Origin: JBBRHQ01 sp963815645
GTDB lineage: Bacteria > Actinomycetota > Thermoleophilia > Solirubrobacterales > 70-9
Direction of reading: 5' to 3'
NCBI GenBank assembly: GCA_963815645.1
Contig: CAWFHL010000001.1
Coordinates: 1 to 64,000, forward strand
Length of the DNA stretch: 64,000 nucleotides
Both the position numbers and the translations under genes were made by a program. Below the pieces are notes generated by a model. That model had not been told where the DNA came from and searched no databases. It saw only the letters and a program-made list of their open reading frames with translations. Shown here piece by piece: positions 44,482-52,855 of this stretch (positions within the stretch are counted from its first letter, which is position 1; the number at the start of each line of letters is the position of its first letter).

Positions 44482-45279
44482 CTAGCCTCCGAGGGCGTCG
44501 CGTGTGCGGGTGAGGAATGCGGAGACCGCCGAGCTGGCCGCCTCGATCCCCTCTGCCTCGGCGACGATGCGCACCAGGCGACTGCCGATGATCACTCCGT
44601 CGGCAACCGTCCCGACCTCGGCGGCCTGCTCCGGCGAGCCGATCCCGAACCCGACAGCGACCGGCACCTCCGCCTCGCGCTTCACCGTGGCGATCAGCGC
44701 CGAAAGCTCGGCGGGCAGCTCGGCCCGCTCACCGGTGGTGCCCACGTCGGAGACGACGTAGACGAATCCGCTCGCCGCCTCGCAGATCCGGGAGCGGCGG
44801 CCCTCAGGGGTGGTGGGGGCCACCAAGGGAACGTTCGCGAGCCCCGCGGAGGCCAGCGCCGCGCCGATCTCCTCGGCTTCGCCGAAGGGCAGATCGGGGA
44901 CGATCGCCCCGGCCGCCCCGGCCGCCGCCGCCCGGCCGGCGAATTCCTCGGCGCCCGCGGCCAGGATCATGTTCGCGTAGGCCATCAGCACAACCGGGAC
45001 CCGCGCGGCGACGGTCGAGCAGACCTCGAGCACCGACGCCAGGTCCGCCCCGGCCGCCAAGGCCGAGGTCGCCGCCGCCTGGATCACCGGCCCGTCGGCG
45101 AGCGGGTCCGAGAAGGGGACGCCGAGCTCGATCAGATCGGCTCCCGAATCGGCATACGCGGCGGCGATCGCCGCCGAGCCGTCGCTGTCGGGAAAGCCGC
45201 CCATCATGTAGGGCATCAGCGCCGCCCGTTCCTGCTCGCCGGCCGCAGCGAAGGCGGCGGCGATCGCCTCAACCCCCAC
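44482..45279 (-). CDS. trpA: Tryptophan synthase alpha subunit
   Basis: 265 residues, intact. TIM-barrel enzyme cleaving indole-3-glycerol phosphate. MPYMMGGFPDSDGS and LIELGVPFSDPLADGPVIQ contain the catalytic Glu; the second catalytic acid is in VPDLPFGEAEE; GFVYVVSDVGTTGER and GFGIGSPEQA bind phosphate. GTG start overlaps the trpB 3' end by 11 bp, so the two are coupled. Confidence 0.95.
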   Translation of the reverse strand: MGVEAIAAAFAAAGEQERAALMPYMMGGFPDSDGSAAIAAAYADSGADLIELGVPFSDPLADGPVIQAAATSALAAGADLASVLEVCSTVAARVPVVLMAYANMILAAGAEEFAGRAAAAGAAGAIVPDLPFGEAEEIGAALASAGLANVPLVAPTTPEGRRSRICEAASGFVYVVSDVGTTGERAELPAELSALIATVKREAEVPVAVGFGIGSPEQAAEVGTVADGVIIGSRLVRIVAEAEGIEAASSAVSAFLTRTRDALGG

Positions 45280-46528
45280 TGCGCTCCGAGACCTCGGCCA
45301 GGTCCTTGTCCCCTCGCCCGGACAGGCTCAGGACATCAAAGCCCGCCGCCTCCTCCCCTCCGCGACCGCCAGAACCACTGCCCGGCATCTCCCCCGCTTC
45401 GCGTCCGGGGATGCCGGGGTGGCCGGAGGGATGGGGATTGGAATTCTCCAGCAGCCAGGCGATCGCGTGTGAGGACTCGAGCGCGGGGATTATCCCCTCC
45501 AGCCGGGAGAGCTCGTGGAAGGCTGCGATCGCCTGCTCGTCGGTGACCGAGAAGTAGCTGGCGCGGCCGCTGTCGCGCAGTGCGGCGTGCTCGGGGCCGA
45601 CCCCGGGGTAGTCGAGCCCGGCGGAGACCGAGTGCGCCTCGAGGATCTGGCCCTCGGAGTCGGAGATCACCGAGGAGAGCGAGCCGTGGAGGACGCCCGT
45701 GCGCCCGGCGCCGAGCGACGCCCCGTGACGGCCGCTGTCGATCCCCTCTCCGGCAGCCTCGACGCCGATCAGCTCGACCTGGTCGTCGAGGAAGGCGGTG
45801 AAGATGCCGATCGAGTTGGAGCCGCCGCCGACGCAGGCGATCACCCGCTCCGGGAGGCGGCCCTCGGCGGCCAGCGCCTGCTCACGGGCCTCGTCGCCGA
45901 TCACCCTCTGCAGGTCGCGGACCAGCGCCGGGAAGGGAGCAGGCCCGACCGCCGAACCGATCACGTAGTGCGTTGTGGCGACGTTTGCCACCCAGTCGCG
46001 GATCGCCGCGCTGACCGCTTCCTTCAGCGTCCTGGCGCCGGCCTCGACCGGGACGACCTCGGCGCCCAGCAGCGCCATCCGCTCGACGTTCGGCGCCTGG
46101 CGACGGATGTCCTTCGAGCCCATGTAGACGACGCACTCGAGGCCGAGCAGCGCGCAGGCGGTCGCGGTGGCGACCCCGTGCTGGCCGGCGCCGGTCTCGG
46201 CGATCACGCGCGGCTTGCCCATCCGCTCGGCCAGCAGTGCCTGACCGACCGCGTTGTTGATCTTGTGGGCGCCGGTGTGGGCGAGATCCTCACGCTTCAG
46301 GTAGACGGTCCTCCCGAGCCGGCCGGAGAGCCGCTCGGCGCGATAGAGCGGCGTCGGGCGGCCGATGAAATCGCGCCGCAGCTGCGCCAGCCTGTCGCGG
46401 AAGGGGGGGTCAGCTCGCGCCTCTGCCCAGGCGTCGGTGAGCTGGTCGAGCGCTGGGATCAGCGTCTCGGGAACGTAGCGGCCCCCGTAGGGGCCGAACC
46501 TCGCCTCGACCTCGGTGCCTCCGGTCAT
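45269..46528 (-). CDS. trpB: Tryptophan synthase beta subunit carrying a palindromic-element insertion
   Basis: 419 residues. PLP enzyme joining indole and serine. LKREDLAHTGAHKINNAVGQ includes the PLP lysine, AETGAGQHGVATATAC the catalytic loop, GGGSNSIGIFTAF the phosphate loop, and LSGRGDKDLAEV the C-terminus. Between SHAIAWLLENSN and FDVLSLSGRGDKD about 30 extra low-complexity residues appear where other TrpB proteins have a short loop. A large part is encoded by the palindromic element (residues about 369-384). ATG overlaps the trpF stop (ATGA). The loop is on the surface of known TrpB structures, so the enzyme is probably functional. Confidence 0.95.
   Translation of the reverse strand: MTGGTEVEARFGPYGGRYVPETLIPALDQLTDAWAEARADPPFRDRLAQLRRDFIGRPTPLYRAERLSGRLGRTVYLKREDLAHTGAHKINNAVGQALLAERMGKPRVIAETGAGQHGVATATACALLGLECVVYMGSKDIRRQAPNVERMALLGAEVVPVEAGARTLKEAVSAAIRDWVANVATTHYVIGSAVGPAPFPALVRDLQRVIGDEAREQALAAEGRLPERVIACVGGGSNSIGIFTAFLDDQVELIGVEAAGEGIDSGRHGASLGAGRTGVLHGSLSSVISDSEGQILEAHSVSAGLDYPGVGPEHAALRDSGRASYFSVTDEQAIAAFHELSRLEGIIPALESSHAIAWLLENSNPHPSGHPGIPGREAGEMPGSGSGGRGGEEAAGFDVLSLSGRGDKDLAEVSERSGG
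45377..45418. repeat. Palindromic element copy 2, inside trpB
   Basis: ACTG, then stem arm CCCGGCATC (45381-45389), a 20-nt loop TCCCCCGCTTCGCGTCCGGG and arm GATGCCGGG (45410-45418). Same orientation and same reading frame as the copy in rpsA; it encodes PGIPGREAGEMPGS. Three of nine stem pairs differ from copy 1, each by a compensatory double change. Confidence 0.88.
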
Positions 46529-47160
46529 GCCGTCGCGGGACTGGCCGCCTTGGCGGCCTCGAAGAATGCGCTGAGCAAACCCGGGTCCTTGCGTCCCGGC
46601 TCAGCCTCAACCCCGGTGGCGACGTCGACGGCGAAGGGATGGATCACCTCGATCGCCTCGCCGACGTTCTCCGGACGCAGGCCGCCGGCGACGATGGTCG
46701 GAACCTGGAAGCGGCGGCCGCGGAGAAGTTCCCAGTCGAACACCCGGCCGGTGCCGCCGCGGAGCCCATCTCGGCGGGAGTCGAAAAGATGGAAGTCGGT
46801 CGCATACGCCTCCGCCGCCTGCAGGTCGGCGCCGCTGGAGAGGTGGATCGCCTTGATCACCTTCGCCCCGGTGCGGCGCCCGATCTCCGCGCACAGCGAC
46901 GGCCCCTCCTCGCCGTTCAGCTGGACGATCGTCAGCCCTGCGTTCTCGACGGCATCGACGACCTCGTCCAGGGTGGGATTGACGAACACACCGGCGACCT
47001 CGCATCGGCGGCGGAAGGCTGCGCCGATCTCCGCCGCCTCAGCCCGCCCGCAGAAGCGTGGGCTCGCCCCGTGATGGATCAGCCCGATCGCCCAGGCGCC
47101 GAGGTCGACCGCAGCGGTCGCATCGGCGAAATTCGTGATTCCGCAGATCTTCACCCGCAC
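46525..47160 (-). CDS. trpF: Phosphoribosylanthranilate isomerase
   Basis: 211 residues, intact. VKICGITNFADA carries the catalytic Cys, GLIHHGASPRFCG and VGVFVNPTLDE-type strands follow, VQLNGEE and FDSRRDGLRGGTGRVFDWELL hold the general acid Asp and phosphate loop, then AGGLRPENVGEAIE and GVEAEPGRKD. ATG at 47160 starts the trpF-trpB-trpA operon. The 72 bases to the exported repeat protein upstream hold its promoter or are transcribed through. Confidence 0.94.
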   Translation of the reverse strand: MRVKICGITNFADATAAVDLGAWAIGLIHHGASPRFCGRAEAAEIGAAFRRRCEVAGVFVNPTLDEVVDAVENAGLTIVQLNGEEGPSLCAEIGRRTGAKVIKAIHLSSGADLQAAEAYATDFHLFDSRRDGLRGGTGRVFDWELLRGRRFQVPTIVAGGLRPENVGEAIEVIHPFAVDVATGVEAEPGRKDPGLLSAFFEAAKAASPATA

Positions 47161-47232
47161 CCGGTCAAGGGTACGCGAGCGACCGAATGCGACCGACCAT
47201 CGACCCTGGTCGCACGTCGGCCGCCGATCGGC

Positions 47233-47598
47233 TCAGCCGCTGGGCACCCCCGCGGCCCGCCGCCGCGGCGAGCGTCCCCGCAGGGCCAGGGCGGCGAGAG
47301 CTCCGAGCAGGACCAGGGCCCCGCCCGCCAGGGCTCCCAATGCGGCGTCTCCCCAATCGAAGCTGTCATCCGCGGAAACCTGACCGGGCCCAACCTGGGC
47401 GACGAAAGGAACTGCGGCGGTCCCGTCACGACGCAGAACAGAAGGGCCGTCCGAACCACCGACGTCGGCGACGAATGGAACGGCGGCGGCCGGGTCACGG
47501 TGGAGGGTGACATCGGCGGATGCAGGAGTCACCGGCGCCAGCGCCCCGCAGACGCCGAGGACCGAGAATCCCAACTTCAGCCTGGTTGCATTCCTCAT
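47233..47598 (-). CDS. Small exported protein with two repeats and a C-terminal anchor
   Basis: 121 residues: signal peptide (LGFSVLGVCGALAPVTPASA), then two copies of a 16-residue unit, LHRDPAAAVPFVADVG and LRRDGTAAVPFVAQVG, a short acidic spacer, a TM helix (ALGALAGGALVLLGALAALAL) and a basic tail (RGRSPRRR). This is the layout of a surface protein held by a C-terminal TM segment, without an LPXTG motif. Divergent from the SARP regulator, sharing its operator-rich promoter region. No family recognised. Confidence 0.7.
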   Translation of the reverse strand: MRNATRLKLGFSVLGVCGALAPVTPASADVTLHRDPAAAVPFVADVGGSDGPSVLRRDGTAAVPFVAQVGPGQVSADDSFDWGDAALGALAGGALVLLGALAALALRGRSPRRRAAGVPSG

Positions 47599-47636
47599 GA
47601 TCTCCTTCTCCGATCGAGTTGCTTGCGAGGTAGAGG

Positions 47637-47653
47637 TTCGAGAACAGCTCGAA
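47637..47653. promoter_or_regulatory. Inverted repeat in the SARP / exported-protein divergent promoter
   Basis: TTCGAG, 5 bases, CTCGAA. Flanking AGG and CCT extend the symmetry, with two unpaired As. First of three palindromes in the 115-bp gap. Confidence 0.5.
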
Positions 47654-47659
47654 AACCTG

Positions 47660-47690
47660 GCTTAAGAGCGACTTAAGCAGGATCCTGCTT
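47660..47690. promoter_or_regulatory. Two overlapping perfect palindromes, likely operators
   Basis: GCTTAAG-AGCGA-CTTAAGC (47660-47678) and the perfect 16-bp palindrome AAGCAGGATCCTGCTT (47675-47690) share four bases. They lie 24 bases upstream of the regulator start codon and are AT-richer than the surroundings. Position and symmetry suggest dimeric regulator sites, possibly autoregulation or antagonistic binding. Confidence 0.6.
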
Positions 47691-47713
47691 GCTGTAGCTT
47701 CCCCGGAGGAGAG

Positions 47714-50700
47714 ATGGAGTTCCGCATACTCGGCCCGCTGGAGGTCCGTGAGCAAGGACGCCCCCTCGGCATCACCGCCGCCAAGCAGCGAACCCTGCTT
47801 GGAATCCTTTTGGTGCACGCCAATCAGGTCGTCTCGAGCGATCTGCTGATCGACGAGGTTTGGGGAGGAAGTCCGCCGCAGACGGCTGCAAACGCCCTGC
47901 AGGTCTACGTCAACGGCCTGCGCGGGGTACTCGAGCCGGAGCGCCCCAGGCGCGCGGCCAGCCGGGTGCTTCCCGGCCACGCCGGCGGATACTCCCTGAT
48001 GGTCGAGCCGGAGGCGCTCGACGCGGACCGATTCGAGCGCCAGATGGAGGCCGCGAAGGACGCCCTTCAGCGCGGCGAGGCCGCGGCCGCGGCCGAGGTG
48101 ATGCGCCAGGCGCTCGGTATCTGGCGTGGATCGGCCCTCGCGGACTTCACCTATGCACCCTTCGCACAGGCCGAGATCGCCCGGCTCGAAGAGCTGCGTC
48201 TGGCCGCATTCGAGGAGCGAATCGAGGCCGACTTGGCCCTGGGACGGGAGGCTGCGCTGATTGCAGAGCTGGAGGGGTTGGTCGCCGCCAACCCGTTGCG
48301 CGAGACGCTCCGGGGCCAACTGATGTTCTGCCTCTACCGGAGCGGTCGCCAAGCCGAGGCCCTGGAGGCCTACGCCCAGATCCACGCTGCGATGGTCGAC
48401 GAGCTGGGAATTCCACCCGCTCCGCCCCTCCAGGACCTGCAGCACTCGATTCTCAACCATGACCCGAAGCTCGAAAGCCGGGCCTCGGCCACCACGTCCA
48501 CATCCGGGATCGCGAAGGCCGAGGCGGTGGACTCGACCAAGGCAGAGGGCGCGGCGGCCGCCCCGGGGAGCCACAAGACCGTCACCGTCCTGGTGATCGA
48601 GAGGTCCGCGGGTGCGGGCGCCGACCCCGATGCGCCGCGTGGAATCGACGGGCACGACCTGGACGCGACACAGGCGGTGGTCGAGCGGCACGGCGGCAGC
48701 ATCGAGAGTGTCCTCGGCAACCGGATGATGGCAGTCTTCGGCGTGCCGCTCGCGCACGAGGACGACGCGGTCAGGGCGCTGCGGGCCTCAGCGGAACTGG
48801 CGCGACGATCGCCGTCCGGCGAGAAGGGCTCCCTCCTGCCCCGCATCGGCATCGCCGCCGGGGAGATCCTCCCTGGCGGACCGCTGCCGATCTCCGCCGA
48901 GGGGCCCGTCATGGTCGCCTCAGACCTGGTCGAAGCCGCGTCCGCGGGCGAGGTGCTGGTCTCGGAGCAGATCCACGAGCTGCTGCGCGGCGCCGGGCAA
49001 TTCGAGCCGGTACAGGGCGCACCCGGGTCCTGGAGGTTGATCGAGCTCACCGTTCAGCCGGGACCCCTCTCAGGCCCTTCCGCTGTCCCGATAATCGGCC
49101 GCGAAGGGGAGCTGCTGCAGCTCCTGCAATCACTGCAGGACGTCGCGGACAAGCGCGCCATACATCTGGTCACCGTCCTCGGCGCGGCCGGGATAGGCAA
49201 GTCGAGGTTGGTCCAGGAGCTTGCATCCCGAGTCGCCGGCGAGGCAACCGTCGTCGCCGGGCGCTGTCTCCCCTACGGCGACGGGATCACCTTCTGGCCG
49301 CTGCGCGAGATGGTCGAGCAACTCACCTCGGAGCAGCCCCTCCGGAAGATCCTTGGGGCGAGCGACGAGACCGGGCGCCTGGCCGAAGCCGTCGGCGAGG
49401 CCTTGGTGCAGGGCGAGGGCCCAAGCAGCCGCGAGGAAGTGTTTCTCGGGTTCCGCCGCCTTCTGGAGGCGGCGGCCGAGCGGCGGCCGGTGGTGGCGGT
49501 ATTCGAGGATGTCCACTGGGCGGAGCCCACCCTGCTCGACCTGATCGAGTACCTGTCCGTACCGGGCCGGGAGGCTCCGTTGCTGCTTCTCTGCCTGGCT
49601 CGCCTCGAGCTCCTCGAGCAGCGGCCCACCTGGGCGATCGGAAAGCAGAACGTCGACTCGATCCTCCTCGAGGAGCTCACCGACGCTGAGGCGGAACAGA
49701 TGATCGTCGCGCTGGCTCCCGATCTCGACGCGCCGACCCGGCGGCGGGCGTTGGCCGCGGCCGAGGGGAATCCCCTGTACCTCAGTCAGATCCTGGCGAT
49801 GCTCTCCGAGGGAGGCCTGGCCGCCGGGGAGGTTCTGATCCCGCCGACGATCCAGGCGCTTCTCAACGCGCGCCTTGACCGCCTCGGACCCGGGGAGCGG
49901 GCCTTGATCGACCGCGCCGCGGTGATCGGCAAGGAGTTCTGGGAAGCGGCGGTCGAAAAACTGTTGCCCGAGCAAGCCCAGCCCTTCACCCACCGGCACC
50001 TGGCGACGCTGATTCGCAGGCAGCTCCTGATGCCTGCGCGCTCCTTGCCGGGCGGTGGCGAGGGCTATCGCTTTCACCACATCCTGATCCAGCAGGCCGC
50101 ATACCGAGCCGTGCCCGGCGCGCTGCGGGCGGAGCTGCACGAGCGGTTCGCCGATTGGGTCGAGGGCCACTTCTCGGCGGGCGAGTTCCCCGAGATCGTC
50201 GGCCACCACCTCGAAAGGGCGCATCACCACGGGCGCGAAACCGGATCCGACCTGGGGGCCGTCGCCGAGCTTGCATCCCGCGCATCCGATCATCTGGCTA
50301 TGGCTGGCCGGCGAGCCTTCGGGCGCGGCGACATGCCCGCCGCGGCCGCGCTGCTCGAACGGGCCTGCTCCCTTCTCGGCGGCCGCGACTCCGAAGCGCC
50401 TCAGCACTTCTCGGACCTCGGCTACGCGCTCTTCGAGGTCGGCGAGTTCGGCGCCGCCGAGCGGGCGCTTGCCGAGGCGGAGAGGCGTGCATCGGCGATC
50501 GGCGACCGGGCCGTTGCGTTGAGTGCCAAGGTCAAGCGGAGCAACGTCGGCCTTTACACCGATCCCGGTGCCGCCGACCTCGAGGCGCTCGCCGAGGACG
50601 CGGGCGAGGCGATCGAGGCGCTGGGCCGAGAGGGCGACGACCAGGGGCTGACGCGCGCCTGGACGGCGCTCTCCGAGGTGCTCTATCTCAGGGGGTTGCT

Positions 50701-51523
50701 CGTGAGGGGCGGGGAGGCGGCGCTGCGGGCTGCCGAACACGCCCGCGTTGCCGGCAGTAAGCGGGAAGAGGCGTGGGCCATGGGCGAGTACGGCCTCTGC
50801 CTTTTCGAAGGCCCGGCACGGGTGGAGGATTCGATCGCGCGCCTGACCACCGTCCTCGAAGATGCCCGCGGCAACCAGATCATGGCTGCCAACGTCAACG
50901 GCTTCCTGGCTCTCCAGGAGGCGCTTGCTGGGCAAATCGAGCAGGCAAGAGCGCGCGTCGCCGACAGCCTTCGCCACACCCATGATCTCGGCCTCAATTG
51001 GCAGACCGGAATTCACAGCCTGCTCAGCGCCTACGTGGAGTCCCTCGGCGGCGATCCCGGCAGCGCTGAGCGGCATCTGCTGAAAGCCAAACAGGCCTTC
51101 GTCGAGATCGGGGACCAATGGTTCCTCTCGACTGTGGCGGTCGACCTGGCGCGTGCCGTCTACGACCAGGGACGCCATGACGACGCCTGGGCACTGACCG
51201 ATGAGATAGACCGATGGCCGGTCCCGGCCGACACTGAGTGGCAGATCAAGCGCAGGACCGTCCGCGCACTGCTGCTCGCCCAAGCCGGCGATTGTCGGGG
51301 GGCCTCGGATCTGGCAGCCGAGGCTGTCTCCATCGCCGGTGGGAGCGAGTTCGCCCTAGTCCACGGCGAGGGACTCATCGCTCTATCCGACGTGCACGCC
51401 CTCGGGGGGAGCCAGAAAGATGCGATCGCCGCGGCGCGCGAGGCCGAGTCGGTCCATCTGGCGAAGGGCAACGCTGTGGGCGCCACGGCGGCGCGGGAGC
51501 GGCTGGAAGCGCTCGAGTCCTAA
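47714..51523 (+). CDS. AfsR/SARP-type regulator: HTH-BTAD, degenerate cyclase, AAA ATPase, TPR
   Basis: 1269 residues, intact. Residues 1-95 form an OmpR-type winged helix (EFRILGPLEVREQGRPLGI, LLIDEVWGG, NALQVYVNGLRGVL); 100-250 a BTAD activation domain; 295-450 resemble a class III nucleotidyl cyclase (KTVTVLVIERS, GNRMMAVFGVPLAHEDDAVR) but the metal-binding Asp after TVLV is missing, so it is probably non-catalytic; about 460-750 an AAA/STAND ATPase with Walker A GAAGIGKSRL near residue 490 and VVAVFEDVHWAEPTLLDLIE as Walker B; the last 450 are TPR-like helices. A strong GGAGGAG site precedes ATG. Likely a signal-integrating activator. Its targets are not known, but the divergent exported protein and trp genes flank it. 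Overlaps htrA 3' end by 4 bp, convergently. Confidence 0.9.
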   Translation: MEFRILGPLEVREQGRPLGITAAKQRTLLGILLVHANQVVSSDLLIDEVWGGSPPQTAANALQVYVNGLRGVLEPERPRRAASRVLPGHAGGYSLMVEPEALDADRFERQMEAAKDALQRGEAAAAAEVMRQALGIWRGSALADFTYAPFAQAEIARLEELRLAAFEERIEADLALGREAALIAELEGLVAANPLRETLRGQLMFCLYRSGRQAEALEAYAQIHAAMVDELGIPPAPPLQDLQHSILNHDPKLESRASATTSTSGIAKAEAVDSTKAEGAAAAPGSHKTVTVLVIERSAGAGADPDAPRGIDGHDLDATQAVVERHGGSIESVLGNRMMAVFGVPLAHEDDAVRALRASAELARRSPSGEKGSLLPRIGIAAGEILPGGPLPISAEGPVMVASDLVEAASAGEVLVSEQIHELLRGAGQFEPVQGAPGSWRLIELTVQPGPLSGPSAVPIIGREGELLQLLQSLQDVADKRAIHLVTVLGAAGIGKSRLVQELASRVAGEATVVAGRCLPYGDGITFWPLREMVEQLTSEQPLRKILGASDETGRLAEAVGEALVQGEGPSSREEVFLGFRRLLEAAAERRPVVAVFEDVHWAEPTLLDLIEYLSVPGREAPLLLLCLARLELLEQRPTWAIGKQNVDSILLEELTDAEAEQMIVALAPDLDAPTRRRALAAAEGNPLYLSQILAMLSEGGLAAGEVLIPPTIQALLNARLDRLGPGERALIDRAAVIGKEFWEAAVEKLLPEQAQPFTHRHLATLIRRQLLMPARSLPGGGEGYRFHHILIQQAAYRAVPGALRAELHERFADWVEGHFSAGEFPEIVGHHLERAHHHGRETGSDLGAVAELASRASDHLAMAGRRAFGRGDMPAAAALLERACSLLGGRDSEAPQHFSDLGYALFEVGEFGAAERALAEAERRASAIGDRAVALSAKVKRSNVGLYTDPGAADLEALAEDAGEAIEALGREGDDQGLTRAWTALSEVLYLRGLLVRGGEAALRAAEHARVAGSKREEAWAMGEYGLCLFEGPARVEDSIARLTTVLEDARGNQIMAANVNGFLALQEALAGQIEQARARVADSLRHTHDLGLNWQTGIHSLLSAYVESLGGDPGSAERHLLKAKQAFVEIGDQWFLSTVAVDLARAVYDQGRHDDAWALTDEIDRWPVPADTEWQIKRRTVRALLLAQAGDCRGASDLAAEAVSIAGGSEFALVHGEGLIALSDVHALGGSQKDAIAAAREAESVHLAKGNAVGATAARERLEALES

Positions 51524-52749
51524 TTCCCGAAGGGGCCGCTCGGCGTCGAGGAGTCCTTGACCGAGTTCGGGCGGTCCCCGAGTGTGACCGTCACCGTCTT
51601 GGTCGAACCGCCGCGAAGCACGGTGACGTCGATCGTGTCGCCCGGCTTGGCGGCGTTGACGATGTTGACCACCTCGTCCATCGAGGAGACCTTCTTGCCG
51701 TTGATCGCGGTAATGATGTCGCCGCCGAGGCTGAGGCTGGCGCCGTCGATCGTCGCCGAAGTGTCGCCGCCCTTGATCCCGGCGTTGTCGGCGGGGCCAC
51801 CCTGGACCACGTCCTGAACCAGGACACCGCTGTCGACCGGCAGGTTGACCGCCTGGGCCAGGGTGGAGTCGATCGTTGCCCCGGTGATCCCGAGGAAGGC
51901 GTGCTTCACCTTGCCGCTGGACTCGAGCTGGCTGACCACGTCGCGGGCGGTGTTGATCGGGATCGCGAAGCCGATCCCGACGTTGCCGTGACCGCTGCCG
52001 CCCGTCTCGATCTGCGAGTTGATCCCGACCACCTGCCCGGCGGCGTCGATCAGCGGGCCGCCCGAGTTGCCCGGGTTGATCGCGGCGTCGGTCTGGATCA
52101 CGTTGGAGATCGCGAACCCGTTGGGCGCCTGTATCTGGCGCTGCAGGGCGGAGACTATGCCGCTGGTCACGGTGCGGTCGAGCCCGAAGGGGTTGCCGAT
52201 CGCCACGACCGGGTCGCCGACCTCGACCTTCGATGAGTCGCCGAGCGCCAGCGGGTGCAACTGGTCGGAGGGGGCGTCGATCTTCAGCAGCGCCAGGTCG
52301 GTGGCCGGGTCGGTGCCAACCACGTTCGCGTCGTAGGTGGTGTCGGAGTCGCCGAGCTTCACCTGAATCTGCTTGGCGCCGGAGACGACGTGGTTGTTGG
52401 TGAGCACGTGCCCATCGGTGTCGATCACGAACCCCGAGCCGGTGGCGACGCCGCCTCCCGACCCGCCGAAGGGGTCGAAAGGGGAAGCCGGCCGCGCCGG
52501 CTGTTGCGCCTGGATGAAGGCGACCCCCTGGCCGTCGCGCTCGTAGATCTGGTGGACGGTGTCCGAGGGGCTGGCGCCGTGGGTGTCGACCGCCGGGGCC
52601 GCGAGGGGCGCCGCGGAGATCGTCGTGCCTCCTCCGTCGGCGTCGACCCAGCCTGCGGAGATCGCCAGCAGCCCGAAGGCGGCGGCGATCCCGCCGCCGA
52701 GGAAGGCGGATCCGAAAGAGGTGCGAAAGAAGGCTCTGACCCTGCTCAT
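51520..52749 (-). CDS. Membrane-anchored HtrA/DegP-type serine protease with PDZ domain
   Basis: 409 residues, intact. One N-terminal TM helix (about residues 14-33), a Ser/Pro linker, a trypsin-like domain with catalytic His120 (LTNNHVV), Asp151 (ATDLALLK) and Ser229 (NPGNSGGPLI), and one PDZ domain (about 300-395; GVLVQDVVQGGPADNAGIKG). Envelope protein quality control. It begins 107 bases behind the trpC stop; the gap contains the dispersed GCTAACACC motif. A signalling link with the adjacent regulator is possible but only suggested by position. Confidence 0.93.
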   Translation of the reverse strand: MSRVRAFFRTSFGSAFLGGGIAAAFGLLAISAGWVDADGGGTTISAAPLAAPAVDTHGASPSDTVHQIYERDGQGVAFIQAQQPARPASPFDPFGGSGGGVATGSGFVIDTDGHVLTNNHVVSGAKQIQVKLGDSDTTYDANVVGTDPATDLALLKIDAPSDQLHPLALGDSSKVEVGDPVVAIGNPFGLDRTVTSGIVSALQRQIQAPNGFAISNVIQTDAAINPGNSGGPLIDAAGQVVGINSQIETGGSGHGNVGIGFAIPINTARDVVSQLESSGKVKHAFLGITGATIDSTLAQAVNLPVDSGVLVQDVVQGGPADNAGIKGGDTSATIDGASLSLGGDIITAINGKKVSSMDEVVNIVNAAKPGDTIDVTVLRGGSTKTVTVTLGDRPNSVKDSSTPSGPFGN

Positions 52750-52822
52750 GGCGGCAGATGATCGGTGACGGCGCTGCAGCTTTCCTAAACGACCCCGAAA
52801 GAGTTTCTAAAGAGGTCCGTCT

Positions 52823-52839
52823 GCTAACACCGCGCCGGC
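52823..52839. repeat. Dispersed copy of the 17-mer core of the 64-bp intergenic repeat
   Basis: GCTAACACCGCGCCGGC matches exactly 26962-26978 and 27026-27042. Outside the 17-mer the similarity stops, and the long 8-bp stem of the tandem copies is not formed here. Like those copies it lies just behind the end of a minus-strand gene (trpC). Confidence 0.75.
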
Positions 52840-52855
52840 AAACACTCACCGTGGC

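Noticed and set aside
46570..46605. GCTGAGC...GCTCAGC inverted repeat with GTCCTTGCGTCC loop in trpF
   Set aside because: Looked like another palindromic-element copy, but the encoded PGRKDP is a conserved TrpF motif, so the sequence is explained by the protein.
49130..51283. 717-codon minus ORF inside the SARP regulator
   Set aside because: GC3-driven antisense frame; the plus frame has complete domain structure.
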